Assembly: GCF_000149955.1 (NCBI RefSeq)
Contig: NC_030987.1
Location: forward strand, 4,087,190 to 4,151,189
DNA: 64,000 nucleotides
Direction: 5' to 3'
Source of the DNA: Fusarium oxysporum f. sp. lycopersici 4287
Lineage: Eukaryota > Ascomycota > Sordariomycetes > Hypocreales > Nectriaceae
Positions 43,110 to 55,567 of this stretch are shown in pieces; the stretch's first letter is position 1, and every line of letters begins with the position of its first letter. The position numbers were made by a program, and so were the translations under genes. Below the pieces are notes generated by a model. It saw nothing but the letters and a program-made list of their open reading frames with translations. It did no database searches and had not been told where the DNA came from.

Positions 43110-43436
43110 GTATGTAAGCGAGTCAGTTGAAGGACACATGAAAGGCAATCAGGAAACTGGTCCTAAACGAATATACGTTGACGAAAGTGATGGACCATAC
43201 GCGGACGAGGAATGCATTCACAAGGTTACGAGGGTTGTTTCAAAGCGTTGAATCTTATTCATAAGGCCCATCACATTTTACAAAACCAGTTTAGATAAAA
43301 ACAATAATGATAATTGATCGCATTTCTTACGTCAAACTGGCCAACTCCGTATGATAACTATACAGTGACAAAACCATAACGAACGCCGCGTATGCATCCA
43401 GTGCTTGCACAAATATTTCTCAAGCAGCCTTTCTCT
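43110..43436. other. convergent 3' intergenic region
   Basis: 327 bp between the F-box-like and transporter stops; AT-rich, no gene. Confidence 0.5.
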
Positions 43437-45207
43437 CTAAGCATCAATCTTCTCAACACGAGAATCCTCTCCAGAGTGAGACTCGCTATTTCTACCCTTG
43501 TCATTTCCGCGGAAGACGGCCTCATCTCTCTGGGCACGGGTGATGTATCCAGGTGGAACCCACTTATGACTGTTCCAAGCCTTAAGACCCTCCTGACCAT
43601 ACATGAGATCGACATTCTCCAGACTGAGCTGTCGAGATTCGAAGAGGAAGAACCAGATGAGAAGAGCGGCAGCCAAGTTGGTTCCAACCAGGACGAAACC
43701 AAAAGCATACTTGATGCCAGCGTCGGCGATAGGAGAGAGGAAAGCGATCATCCCTATTATGGTTGTTAGAAGCAATTAAATCCCAAGGATGGTTGTAACT
43801 TACAGTTACCAAGCCAGTTACCGGCAGTAGCGATAGCGGCTTGCTTGGCACGAGTACGGAGAGGGAAGGTCTCTCCTATGACGACCCAAGCCATGGGACC
43901 CCAGGTACTGGCGAAAGATGCAATAAACATGCACGCGCAGACGATAAGAACGATACCGACTGTGCTGTTTGTCTCGGGATTGATAGCCGTACCAATCGAA
44001 GCAAACACGCATAGCCAGGCAGCTTGCCAAATAGCACCGATGAGCAGAGGCCAACGACGCCCAAATCTCTCGACGAACCAGAGACCCGCGAAAGTAGTGC
44101 CAACGTTGACAGCACCCAGGATGAGCTGTGTTTGGATAGGGTCCTCAATTCCAGCAGACTTGAAGATGGTGGCGCCATAGTAGAAGAAGTAGTTGACACC
44201 GGTCCATTGCTGAAGGAAATGGATGAAGAAACCGAGGAATGTGCGCCAGACGAGCTTGGGAACTCCGCTCTTGGGGTTGAAGCACTCGAGCCAGCCGCCC
44301 TGGCCGACTTGCTTCTCCTTCTCGAGGATGCCGCGCATTTCGTTCAGATCGTCCTGGACAAGAGGGTGATCAAGCTTATTTTTCATACCGCGAAGACGTC
44401 CAAGTGAGATCTGAGCACCCTCCCAGTCGCCCTTGGAGGCGAGCCATCGAGGAGACTCGGGGACACACAGGATACCGATACCGAGAGGGAGAGAGAAGCC
44501 AATGCCGAGGCCAATGACGATTCTCCAGGATGCGTCGCTGTGATCGATCTTCTTGAGACCGAGACAGACAATGTTGGAAACCAGGATACCGATTGTGATC
44601 ATGAGTTGGTAGGAGGCGACGACGGCACCACGGATTTCGCGAGGGGCGCATTCGGACTGGAACATGGGAACACCGACGGAGAGGTTACCAACACCAAGAC
44701 CGGCAACAAATCGACCCATCATCATATGAATCCACGATTCCATCGCCGTGATCTGAATGACATTACCAATAATGAACAAGGCGACTCCGAAGGTCATGCT
44801 CTTTCGACGTCCCCACCAATCAGAAGTGCTGAGAGCTTGTCAGTTGACGTTTTGGGGTTGCGCGAGGGTCGTTGGGACATACTAGGCACCGGATAGAGCA
44901 CCGATCAAGCTTCCTATACTCATGAGACTGACCATGGTCGACTGGATAATAGGCACAAAGACCTTTTCGTTCTTATCATAGTCATAACCGGTTGCGAAGC
45001 GATCTATAAAGTCTCGGAAGAGGAGCATAGAACTAATCTGCCCAGTATCGTAACCGAAAAGGAATCCACCGATGGACGTGATAATGCCCAAGATGATGGA
45101 CTCGATGCCGCAGTCGGCGCCATTCACCTTGATAGACCTGGGAGTGTTAGCTGGGATCGATAACCAGAATAGTAAGGGAGAGAAGAGACATACCTCTGAC
45201 CCAGCAT
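43437..45207 (-). CDS. MFS sugar transporter
   Basis: Plasma-membrane hexose-type transporter of the sugar porter family. Four exons, 45207-45194 (14 nt only), 45137-44883, 44828-43804 and 43753-43437, give 536 aa with twelve helices. Family signatures: GGFLFGYDTGQISS in helix 1, DWWGRRKSM after helix 2, GRFVAGLGVG, PESPRWLASKGD after helix 6, FLQQWTGVNYFFYYG in helix 7, VERFGRRWPLLIG and GETFPLRTRAK, then GNWLGN at the third splice site. The acidic C-terminal tail has SGEDSRVEKIDA. The 14-nt first exon (MLGQ plus part of an Arg codon) was placed by splice consensus and gives the typical short N terminus. Substrate within the sugars is not determined. Confidence 0.9.
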
Positions 45208-48200
45208 GGTTACAACGGTGTACGACTGTCTCACAGGTTTAATGAGAAAAGGAAATACAATAAAACTAGAATAAAGATCTGTTTCCAAAAAGCATAGAAA
45301 AAAGGGCGGGAAGACGAGGTCTTTTATTCTTCAGATACCAAGACCAAGACCTGGGGTATAAGAACGAAGAAAAACGGAAATGGCCCTGCCCCATAAGACT
45401 ATTAGGGGAAAAGGGCAACAGTCGGGGGTCCCGACAGGGCATGTCTTTCCGTTCCGCGATGGATGATGATGATGGAGAAGATGGGATGGGGGCGGGCATC
45501 ATTTACTAAACTTGGCAGTCGTCATGGGGAAGTCAAGTCAAGCCAAGTCAAGCCCATTTCTCTCAGAGACAGCCGTTGTGCCAGATGCAGATCACCTCAC
45601 ACTTACAGCACCCAAGACTCACTAGAGATGGCATTGCAGACAACAGAGCGTGGAGAGGTCCATGTGGTTATTAGTCTCTAACGACGTTTGACGATAAAGG
45701 GCCGATGTCAGTGGCGTTGCTTTCATCCTTCATCATCTGGGGTTTCTCCAGTATCTTTTTCCTCTCTCGCTCCATCTCTGCTGCTGGCCTCGGAACCTGA
45801 ACCGCAACAAGGCGAGCGAGCAACTGCACTGAACAACGGGGCCTTGGGGTGTCCATGGGGGAACGAGTCAGTGCAAGTGGATCAAAGATGATTGGATTTC
45901 TGGAAGAATGTGGATGCGAATAACCCCTTGGCATGGGGTTCTCTCCTTCTGGGGTACGTACACCCAAAAAACTTGGCGAGAATTACAGTGGATGTTCTCT
46001 CTAATTTTCTTGGTGTTGTTAGTTGTAGAGTTTGGGCTATGACGTAACGTCCAAGGCACCGCAAGGTAAGCTTAAACCACCATGGGTGCCAGCCCCATTT
46101 TGGAGCGCTGGTATTGGTCAATCTCTGGGCTTACGGCATCGTTCTCGGTGCGACTTCGACCACGACCCCCGACGATCACTACGCGTTACACAATTCACGA
46201 CACGCTCCCTACACAGAAGAGACAGACGTTGGAGAAAAAACCTTGATTGTGTAGCGAATTCTGGGGTTTTACTTGCGGAGAATCTCCAACGTCAACCACA
46301 GCCATCATCCACTCATCCTCACTCACAATCACAATCACACTCCGCTCGTCTATCCTTGGCTCAAGTTGCATTCATCGCCAAGTCTAGTGGGTCATCGAAA
46401 CGATTCCTTGGCTCTGATACCAAGTACCGGCATATCAATTCGATCTTCCAAACCCAGCACTAACCGTAAAACTCTTTCAGCTCGAGTAATTCTCTTCTCT
46501 CCAACGTGACCTCGCCTACAGTCATACGGAGTACACTGACCACAATCCCCAGCCGTGAAATAGGCACAAATCACCCCCAAATTTCTACTCCGGACCCGCG
46601 TTGTCATTTCGGAAGACTCCTCCAGGACCCACCCGGAGCCGTGGAGAGCCGGCCGTTTACTCGGAGCTTCATGCCTGTCGCTGGGGAACGGACAATCCAT
46701 CTTGCACCGAAGTAAACGGCCCTTTTTCAGCATGTATACTTGTCAAAATATCTCAGAGCCCCTATTTTCTTGTCTTCCCCGGGCGAATGGACGCATTTAT
46801 CCCCCACGGTCCCAACAGACGCAGTGAGAGATATCTGGGGACTCCTCATTCCCAACTCCGCGTTCAGGTACCCAGAATGGCGGAGATGGCGAATATGGAG
46901 CATTGTACTCTGTATGTGAATTTGTGAAACACCAGCTGACTCTGTGAACGGGCCCTATAAACGGCCGTAATTCGGCGATGCAGACTTGAACGTGCTTGAA
47001 TAGTCGAGATATATCCCGTATTATCTTCTTCAAACATCCGACTTTTGTCGAACTACGAAGGATTCTCTTCGCGTATGTCTTCCGAGCTGACCTTTTCTTC
47101 GAGGCTCAAGGCCAGTGCAAACTCGGTGAGTGTTGATACGTGAAATGCCAAGAAACTCTGAAAAGAACGCATGACCCAACTCGCAAATGGGGCTCATTCG
47201 ATTTGTTGGATCATGGGAAATGTTCGATTACCCCTTTGATTGAAATGCAGAAGATGGCCAAGACATTGGTGGAGAAAGGTATGCAGAATTTTGTGAATAA
47301 GGGGTGATGTGATGGGATGTGAGTTATCAGCCATCCCCAACTCAGCGTTGCAACCTCTCACAACTCTATCTCTGAACCACATTTACGAGATAACCTATCA
47401 CTTTCCAATACCTGAAGCGTCAGACAATCTGTCTTGCCTATCTTGTGATCACCGCTTTCAAGTTCCACTATATCTTGCACTATATTCTCGCGAAATCCTT
47501 ATGTACATCAGTGATACCACACAAGCTTTTGGCCACGCGGTTTCGCGAGGCGAATCCATGAGCATAAGCGCCCATATATCGTTTTTCTACGAATCGGAAC
47601 GTGTATATACTATCCCTTGTTGACATTTATGTTCATATCGGTTGTCCTATCTTTCGATATCTTGTAGTACGAGACTAATGCACTACGCCTTTATTCGCGG
47701 TTATCTCCCGCGCTATCATCGACTAAATCTCGGGAAGCTGAATTGGGCAATCTCCGGCAGCTATTTCCAGCAGCCTCATTGTATGGTTGAGTTCGAACTT
47801 TTGTATCGTTGTTGACAAGAGGTCATCATTAGTTGTGGGCATGCGTTATTCATCAGGCTCTGCTAAGGCCGCCAGGACGAAATCCCTCGCCTGACTAGAA
47901 ATATATGAACTGGCTGCAAAATCTACGAACAATAACAAAGCCCAAGTAATCCAGGCGATTACCGAACTCGGTGTAGAATCACTTCCGACTTGCTGGAGCT
48001 TAGGGTAGGCTAAATGATTTGCTACGAATCTCGAAGTCAAGCCCATATTTTCGGTCACTACCATTCATAGACACGTATTACCATTTAAGTTTAGAACAAC
48101 AGACTAGAGATTTAAGGCAGCAAAGGGCTTAGAAAAGAGATAAGTTGGTATCCTTCATAGACTATGAGTTCAAAGTAATTGTAACTGAGTTCTGTTTGGT

Positions 48201-48441
48201 GATATAAGCTCTTAGCCACAGGTCTCAACTGCAAATTGTGACATGAAGATCTTCATATCGCACTGACATATGGCGCCTCACTTATCACCCACGCGAAGTG
48301 AAGGATTGAAATACAATATAACTTTTCTACTATAGCTACAGTCGCGGTTTCGACTCTTGAATTCTATCATACAATAACTATGCGTCTCAATTTGGGTATC
48401 GTTTCTCATAACTCATTACTCCCTTTTAGCCGATCTTCCCC
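45208..48441. other. large intergenic region (3.2 kb) with inverted repeat
   Basis: The longest gene-free stretch of the window. Open frames are short and show no known domain. It includes a CA/TC-rich low-complexity tract near 46300-46345 and an 11-bp inverted repeat at 46651-46661 / 46711-46721 with a partial third copy at 46958-46966. It could carry long regulatory DNA for the sugar transporter, or a non-coding transcript; neither is shown. Confidence 0.5.
46651..46721. repeat. Inverted repeat GGCCGTTTACT / AGTAAACGGCC
   Basis: Two perfect 11-bp arms at 46651-46661 and 46711-46721 separated by 49 bp. TAAACGGCC recurs at 46958-46966. This suggests either a repeated binding site or the ends of a small decayed element. 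Confidence 0.45.
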
Positions 48442-51018
48442 TTAGTCGACCACCTTCAACATCTCGTACGCCTTGTGGCTGATGGCCTTCTGTACAATTT
48501 TGAGAGGCGTCATCTTCACCTTCTTCGTCTTCTGGGTAACATTACCCTCCTCATCCTTCTCGACAACAACCTCTTCATCCTCTTCCTCAAAACCACCTCC
48601 CTCCAAAAACACCTTCAGCAGTCCCTGTGAGTATCCGCTGACGAGGCATGTTCCATCCTCATCGGCCTTGACAGGCTTGGGCGCCGTTGGATCCCCACCG
48701 CTTCCGGTGTATCCTGCCCGTCCACCTGCGAGGTTCCAGAAGACAAGCTCGGGGAGTTCGTAACCCGCCTTTTCGAACTTGGCCTTGATACGTTCGAAGG
48801 AAGTAGACCAGCTTGATGGTCTTTCAGAAGCCCAGCCTTGGTAGTAGCGGGAGTCTGAGGAGCTTGCGTCATTGAATTGCATATCACTGAAGACAAAGAC
48901 ACGCTTGATCATATCCTCCTGCTTGAGCTTGTTCTGGAGAGCCATGGGAAGGATCAGGTCTTCGAAGACGGACACGAAGTTGGTGCTCATACCCCACTCC
49001 GATCTGTGCATGGCCCAGTACTTCTCCCTCAGAGTCTTGCTCAGGTCAACTTCCTCGACCCGGGGGTTCTCGCTGAAGGTGATGAATGTGCCGGCGAAAG
49101 GGGGCTTGGCGACCTCTGTGAGAAGGAGAGACAGACCGATGGCGGAATCGATGGGTGTGGTTTTATCCTTGAAAACAGGGCTGTTCATGCTGCCAGATAC
49201 ATCACATACCGCGATGCAGGAGTCCATTGTGCCCGAGTCCTTGATTCTCTTGACGAGCGTATTCCATTGCCCGTCGAGGACCTTGGCCTCGATCTCCGCG
49301 ACCTTCTGGTCAAGAAGCTTGTTGGCTCCTGATCGATCAGAAGAACCGCCCATTCGAACCTTTTGGATCAATGTAGAGGGAAGAAGAGTAGCTCCAGAGA
49401 TGTTGGCCTTTCCTTCAGCAACCTTGTCAAGGTACTTGCCGAAGCGCTCGGCATCGTTCTCGATGAACAGCTTGGAGTACTGGTTCATGGCGAGGGAGGG
49501 AACTCGGTCGTACTTGATGTTTTCGTACTTCTTGACGCTGATGTCTCGCTCAACGATCTCTAGCTGCTTTCGGAGGGCAGACGTATCTTTGCGGTATTGC
49601 TCACGGGCGAATCGTAGATACTTCTCATAGTCGTCTCTTGGGCTAAGCATCGGGTGGTAGATAGACGCCCGCGGGTACATGATCTCGGCGATGGTGCTGA
49701 CGATGAAGGTGTGTCTGTCATGGAAGTGATCGGGTGAAGGAGCCCACTTGCCGCACAGCGAGATAGAGCGCTTGGCCTTGTCGTCTCCTCGAAGGGCTTG
49801 GATATCCTTCTTTAACTGCTCCGCGAACAGTCGAGCGATGGTCAGGTGCAGGGCGCGGTACACTGGATCAGTCTTGAAGAGGATCTGTGCGGTCTCATGG
49901 CGGTTCTCTCTAGTCTCTCGCCTGAGTTCCTTGGGATCGACCTTGCGATTCTGCTCTCTCATCTCCTGTCCAGATGAGTGAGATCCTCGGCCCCGGCCAC
50001 GACCGCGACCTCTTCCACGTCCTCGGTCTCCACGATGAAGTCCCCGGAGTCTGCGGCCGTCACGATGACGAGGCTTGTTGATACTCTTGCCGCGGATGAT
50101 GCCGGGGTTCTCGATGTTGAGGACCTCCTTAGGGTCATCAACAACAGTAAGCTTATCGTTGGCCGCAATGGCCAGGATGTTGAGGAGATCCTTCCAGTAG
50201 CCATGGGCGACTCCATTTTTCACGTCGAACTTGGTCGAGTCGTCGTCGTTCTCTTCTTCAACGAGGACAAGGTCATCGTCTTCCTTCTTCTCGGCCTTCT
50301 TGTTGATAACTGGGCGGCTGAGCCAGCAGAGGTTGGCGACGAGGGTCAAGGGATGGTTCTGTGCCAGCCAGCCAGCACAGCGGTAGAAGACTGTTCGTGA
50401 ACTCTTGCCTAGATGGATAGAGCGAGCGTTGAAGATAATTCTGAGAGTAGCAAGGGGGTTCTCTTGCCAGGCTCTGGTGAGGAGATCCTTCAGGCGAGGA
50501 CCAGAGACGACTTCCTCGAGTTCTTGGAAGAGGTCAACAAGGGCGTCTTGGCTAGAACGATAAGCGAGATCGCCGTTTTCCGTGAACATCATGTTTTCGA
50601 GGTTCCGAGATGGCTCCTGGTTCCCGTAGCTGATGAGGCCCTCCATGAAAGGGTTGGACTGGGCAGGCTTGGCTTCTTCCGCCTCCGGCTCCTGGGCAGC
50701 AGGAGATTCTCGGATAGTTTCAGAGTCTTGGGAAGCATGGCTCAAAAGGTTGGTGGCCTCCATGGCCTGACGGATTTCGGCAGACGTCGAGTTGGAGACG
50801 AGAGTGAAGGTCTCGGACTCATCAGCGTCAGCCATGGCAGCAAAATGAGCCTCACGTTTATCGAGTAAGAGAGATCTCTTGTGTCGATCGGCGATCATCT
50901 GACGAATACATTCCTCAAACTCAACCTGTGGCAATCTCACGGCATCGTCGAAGGGGAAGAGAACGGGGTAGGATGACTTGAGAAACCAAGGCAGGTCTGA
51001 TTCCGATGAAGACGCCAT
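48442..51018 (-). CDS. DUF2828 / VWA-like protein with RG repeat
   Basis: Intronless, 858 aa. The C-terminal half (residues about 600-830) has a von Willebrand A-like fold with the MIDAS sequence CDVSGSMNSP and the later FVFSDMQFN; the family is DUF2828, related to TROVE/Ro-type RNA-binding proteins. The N-terminal half begins with NPFMEGL and an HEAT-like helical region around residues 170-300. Residues about 325-350 contain a run of alternating Arg-Gly (RGDRGRGRGRGRG..), a common RNA-binding element. A role in RNA binding or quality control is inferred from family and RG repeat; no experimental function is known to me. Two acidic/lysine segments lie near the C terminus. Confidence 0.85.
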   Translation of the reverse strand: MASSSESDLPWFLKSSYPVLFPFDDAVRLPQVEFEECIRQMIADRHKRSLLLDKREAHFAAMADADESETFTLVSNSTSAEIRQAMEATNLLSHASQDSETIRESPAAQEPEAEEAKPAQSNPFMEGLISYGNQEPSRNLENMMFTENGDLAYRSSQDALVDLFQELEEVVSGPRLKDLLTRAWQENPLATLRIIFNARSIHLGKSSRTVFYRCAGWLAQNHPLTLVANLCWLSRPVINKKAEKKEDDDLVLVEEENDDDSTKFDVKNGVAHGYWKDLLNILAIAANDKLTVVDDPKEVLNIENPGIIRGKSINKPRHRDGRRLRGLHRGDRGRGRGRGRGRGRGSHSSGQEMREQNRKVDPKELRRETRENRHETAQILFKTDPVYRALHLTIARLFAEQLKKDIQALRGDDKAKRSISLCGKWAPSPDHFHDRHTFIVSTIAEIMYPRASIYHPMLSPRDDYEKYLRFAREQYRKDTSALRKQLEIVERDISVKKYENIKYDRVPSLAMNQYSKLFIENDAERFGKYLDKVAEGKANISGATLLPSTLIQKVRMGGSSDRSGANKLLDQKVAEIEAKVLDGQWNTLVKRIKDSGTMDSCIAVCDVSGSMNSPVFKDKTTPIDSAIGLSLLLTEVAKPPFAGTFITFSENPRVEEVDLSKTLREKYWAMHRSEWGMSTNFVSVFEDLILPMALQNKLKQEDMIKRVFVFSDMQFNDASSSDSRYYQGWASERPSSWSTSFERIKAKFEKAGYELPELVFWNLAGGRAGYTGSGGDPTAPKPVKADEDGTCLVSGYSQGLLKVFLEGGGFEEEDEEVVVEKDEEGNVTQKTKKVKMTPLKIVQKAISHKAYEMLKVVD

Positions 51019-51732
51019 GGTGATGTATTATGACAAGCGGAAGCCTGTTGGAGAAGAAGAAAAGAATGTGAAAATAAGAGGATGTGTGAGATCTTATATA
51101 AGGTATAGATGCTGGAAAGTAGCTTTTGCGTGTGTCTTTTTAAGTTTGGGTCAGGACTGAACTGAGTGGCAGAAATCGGCCAGTGAGTCAGATGCTCCCT
51201 TTGTAGGTTGCTGAAGTCTCGAGAACCTTTTAGCTACAGTGGCTTAGGTAGTCCTGTGAATTGTAGGCTTGCAATGGCTGTACTGGTTGCATGCGGCTGA
51301 AGCTTAGTGCTTTGGATGCCTGGAGGCTGAGCTAGACGAGGAAGTTTATCCACATCGAACAGGGTACAATTTGGGAATCGCCGAATAGTATGAACTGATC
51401 AGAATTTATACATGGGAATTAGAGATGTGACTGATCAGAAAGTAGTGATAATTATTGGTTCTACAGCTCTACTTCTCATCATCGGTGTTGGTTCAACATG
51501 CCGTTGTCTCTGAATACCCCTGTAACTGACGTCTACAACCCATGTCCTGGGAGTTCAACAGGGGTCTTTTGCGGGGGCAAGGGTGCTAAAACTGGCCGCT
51601 TGACTCACCCGGGAGCTAAGGACCTTTAAGGTACCAGTTACTGACCATACATCTCTGAGCTTTTCGTCTCTCGTAGTCGCAGAATTTCCTCTGATTTCTC
51701 CATAGCATGGACTTGTATCTATCCAGCTTGCA
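51019..51732. other. intergenic region
   Basis: Promoter of the DUF2828 gene and 3' flank of the second F-box gene. No gene recognised. Confidence 0.5.
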
Positions 51733-53322
51733 TTACAAGCCTGCTGACATTAGTTTCTCAAACCTGGGATCAAATGCATCCAAGAGCCTCCCATTACCTT
51801 GAGGCGTATCACTTTGAGGAATATAGGGATCCTCAACACATCCTTCATCTTGTTCAAATGGGTTCTCACCGTTTTGATACATGAAACTGGTCACCTCCCG
51901 GCTAACATCCATCATCACAGCGCCATGAACCTTTGCAAACCGAACGTCAACGCGAACAACTATTTTAGGCTGGTTTTCTGCGTCCCGCTCGCGCCAACCC
52001 AGCTTCTCGTGCATGTCGTGCACCAAGCTGTGATAGTCGCCACTATCGGGCATGAAGATAAAGAAGCTCAGCTCAACAGACTCCAGGGTTGGCGGTAAAG
52101 CTCTAAGAAATTTGATCACGTCGTCCTTTTTAACGATGAATCGAGAAAGGCCGAAATGTCGAAGTTGGTGCCAGTCGTTAACAGGGAAGATACTATGCAA
52201 AGGAATAAAGTGGTCTCCTTCCTCTCCATCAGAGTCATCAGAGTCATCAAAGTCGTCAACATAAACAACATTAGTAAATAGACTAAAATGTTGGATATCC
52301 GTCGCGATGGAAAGCGTATTCCGCAAATGGTTACTTCGAAAAGAGCACCAGTTCATGTTACACTGGTTGCCACAGTGTAGGGAGAGGTCGAGGCCCGCGA
52401 ACCCAGGATGACTTAGGATAGTGTTCAGGTCTTTGATCTCGCTGTTCTCAGCGTCATCAAACATACGGCAACTGATCCCTGTCCGAAGTTGATTGGTGTC
52501 AATAGCCAAGTCGGCAAGTTTACTCTCTGGATTCTCCCGTAGGTGTTGGGCGATGATGCGACTGACGAGACAATAGCCGCGCCATCTATCCTTCTCCGAG
52601 CGATCCCAATCCCTCGCTTCGGGAAAGTTGGAATGCATCTTTGTGAGAGGCCATCCACGCTCAATGGGGTAAAGGAGACCGCGTGGGAGTGATCTGATAG
52701 TGGGCGTGAGATACAAGGGCAGCCCAGGTTTTCCATGAGCCGCAGGACTAACTACCATTCGTCTCAGATTGGGGAAACGCAGCAGCCCATACCTCAACGC
52801 ATCGGCGTCTCCGTTGGTGGCAATCGTCTCTTGTTGTTCTTGCCACAATTTCTTGAAATGCTTGAATGCTTCTGCTGGGCTGAGTAGATGTTCAAAGGCT
52901 TCTTTGACTTGGCTATGGTGTGGCTTGTACCTCCTGATCATTCCGCGATTCTGGCGGTAGACGTGACGATACCATTCAGGAACTCCAGTGACCTCACCGA
53001 TATCATCTTCTTGGTCATACCATGAGGGCCACTCCATTTCGTGGGCTGGATCAAAACGTGCATCATCGTAGATAATCTCTGTGACCTGGAACCGAAAGGT
53101 TTCGTGATCCGCCACAGCTCTGAAGACCTCTATATCGCGGAAATTGGGCGAAAGAAAGAGGCGGTTAAGGCGGAGATGCGTGGCATCTTTGATATAAGTG
53201 CATGTTTGGCGCAGAGTTTTCAAGTCGATGTTGTGCAGTTGGTAGAGTACTTGATTGAGCACTTCGGCTGGAAGACACCCAAGAAGCCCAGACGATCCTC
53301 GGCCTTCATCATTGGCGGTCAT
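51733..53322 (-). CDS. F-box protein
   Basis: Intronless, 529 aa. Residues about 13-55 (LGCLPAEVLNQVLYQLHNID..LRQTCTYIKDAT) make a clear F-box, the Skp1-binding part of an SCF ubiquitin ligase. The remaining 470 residues have no recognised repeat type; they include an acidic patch DDFDDSDDSDGEEGD near residue 360 and a conserved-looking segment GDYHSLVHDMHEKLGW near 440. Such proteins are numerous and variable in Fusarium. The substrate is not known. Confidence 0.85.
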   Translation of the reverse strand: MTANDEGRGSSGLLGCLPAEVLNQVLYQLHNIDLKTLRQTCTYIKDATHLRLNRLFLSPNFRDIEVFRAVADHETFRFQVTEIIYDDARFDPAHEMEWPSWYDQEDDIGEVTGVPEWYRHVYRQNRGMIRRYKPHHSQVKEAFEHLLSPAEAFKHFKKLWQEQQETIATNGDADALRYGLLRFPNLRRMVVSPAAHGKPGLPLYLTPTIRSLPRGLLYPIERGWPLTKMHSNFPEARDWDRSEKDRWRGYCLVSRIIAQHLRENPESKLADLAIDTNQLRTGISCRMFDDAENSEIKDLNTILSHPGFAGLDLSLHCGNQCNMNWCSFRSNHLRNTLSIATDIQHFSLFTNVVYVDDFDDSDDSDGEEGDHFIPLHSIFPVNDWHQLRHFGLSRFIVKKDDVIKFLRALPPTLESVELSFFIFMPDSGDYHSLVHDMHEKLGWRERDAENQPKIVVRVDVRFAKVHGAVMMDVSREVTSFMYQNGENPFEQDEGCVEDPYIPQSDTPQGNGRLLDAFDPRFEKLMSAGL

Positions 53323-55567
53323 TTTCTCAAGTCATTTAGATAGTTGAGATATTTGAGATAGTAAAGTCTCTAAAATCCAGCTGCACCAAGATAAAAGTAG
53401 CTTCTACCAATTCCGTGACTATATGAAGATAGGACCTTGCGTGCAACTACTTACTCTGTACAGTGGGTCAATTTAGAGGCACCTAAAGGTGTCTTAGTGT
53501 GGAGCTTATGGGGACAGAGTAGGAATGGCATGTCTTTTCACGTGAGACCGTTGCAACCTGGTTTCTTCCATTCCAACTTCATGTCTTCAAGTTTTTACTC
53601 CTTTATCTTCTTCTCCGTGTCTCCAAAGCCTGAATGTTCGTTCTGCGGTCGTATCGTCGAGTGATGAGACCGGTCACTGTCAATTGCTGATCAGTCTCAT
53701 TCAAAAGACACCTTTCTTTGACAATCAACTTTCCAATTGTTCAGTGTGTTCTTTGTCAACTGCGGCGCCAATCCCTTGTTCCCCATACTTCCCTTGTACA
53801 TATGTGCCTTGTGTTGTATCTCAATGCGTCTCGGGTCTCGTCTCTTGTTTCGTGGTCTCTTCGTACGTCGTGTCTCCTCCATAAAGCCAGCGCTTTGGGG
53901 GCTATTCGTTCGTCTTCTCCTGTAACATCAAGTCTGGTCAGTTACAGCTTGTATGTACGGTTGTAGGGAGAACCTCTATATGGATCAAGGAGTGTCGATG
54001 CTTCGTAGATCCGATCGCAGTCAAGACAAGTGGTCTGATGGATATGAAAGCAACCGCAAGTGCAAGAATAAGGGATAGAGGCAAAGCGAGTCTCCGAGGA
54101 TGTGATACTTTGTATATACGTGTGTCTGTGTTCCTCTCTGTCGTGACATGGACTTCGGGCATGGTGTCTTCGAGCGAAGGCCTGCTGGTCCATCAGTATG
54201 CTCCGAAGGATATCAAGGCCATGCGGTAGTCGTGCTTCTTACTCTTGTCTCGCCCATGTGCCGCTCCCAGGTCGCTGCATCTTTGGTGGAATGCTTCCTC
54301 GTCGTTGGCCGATGTCTCGTATGCCCCATGGGCAAGCCGCCGCCGCAGCCGTTATGATGGAGGAAGATGGGGATGACTGTTGCAGATGGCCGATGCACAT
54401 CGTCTGTTTGCTTTACGGGTTCGGGGTCGAAGGGTGGAAAACACCATGAGTCCATGGTGGTGATACTGCGCAACGATACAAGGTTAGTACTCTTCAAGAT
54501 GCACTGCTCCCTTAGTGAGGGAGCTAATACTCAAGACCATCGTGGGCATATTCATCCCTCGAGCTCTGAGTTCCATGACTCTGTGCTGGTGGATGAAATT
54601 CCCATGTACTGGACGAAATACAATATGGATGAATCAAAACAACAAGATGGCGATATCGTGATGACTTCTGGGGGACTAGTGGGGTCCCGAATAGTTTCAA
54701 CAGTGGAGGGGCGGGACAAAATGGGATGCAGGCCACCCACAACACCAAGCAACAACACCACTTGGACTGCAGAAGAGCAAGTGAAAGTTGGCATGGGCCA
54801 TCTTGTCAATAATATCTACCTCCGACAATATTGGGATTACGATTATATTATCTACGTTCAAAATTCAGGTCGAGTGTCAGGGCGATATCGTGCTAATGAA
54901 CAACATATGAACATGACATGAACATTGGTCTTGATGCTTTCTTCCAGACCTGTGAACAGGATGAATGTTCTGCACCGAGGTGGTGCATGTCTCGATACCT
55001 TCTACTGCTTTCGTCACACTGCACTGCCGCTCCTCCAACTTCTCCAGAGCCCCTCCGCTGCTAGGACTAATTCCACTGCAGTGCCTCAAGGAGTTGACAT
55101 CCAGCAATGCCCTACCCCTGCCCACAAGAAACTCTGCAATTGCTGTCCCCGGAGTAAATACTCAGTGCCCTACTCCCGAGTATCACTGGCAGCGCAACTG
55201 GTCGTCACCTGGTCACCGGAGTCCTCTGCCTTTTGTTGACTCTGCTCTCCTGTAGGCTAGGGCTTGACGCGTTGTAGGCTGCATCTTCTGCCACGCTCGC
55301 GTATATCTCGCTCTCCTCTTTTCTCCCCTTCTCCAACACCATCTCTCCCTCATCTCTGCTGCACAGAACAAGACTTCCCTTCACATTCCTTTACTCTGTT
55401 CGTGCCGTATCAACAGTATCTCACTCACTTACCTATCCATTTTCATCTTGATCTCTTATTTGAGAAGTTATAATCACCATACCCAATACCCCTACTTCCT
55501 GTTTACATCTTCCCCAACCTTCTACCTCCGCTCCTTTCCCCCTTCACTAACACTAATCGCCCCCGAC
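53323..55567. other. divergent intergenic region (2.2 kb)
   Basis: A 184-codon open frame at 54367-54921 (plus) is the longest in this stretch, but it shows no domain and has the look of chance. CT-rich DNA at about 55300-55560 is the leader of the RRM-like gene. Confidence 0.5.

Noticed and set aside
46032..46927. Overlapping frames of 100-140 codons on both strands
   Set aside because: Low-complexity Ser/His/Pro-rich sequence from a CA/TC-rich tract; no domain.
47846..48064. 72-codon minus-strand frame with one hydrophobic stretch
   Set aside because: Single possible helix, no flanking exons or known family; insufficient support.
54367..54921. 184-codon open frame on the plus strand
   Set aside because: ATG start but no domain, low-complexity composition, no splice partners; probably chance within a long intergenic region.
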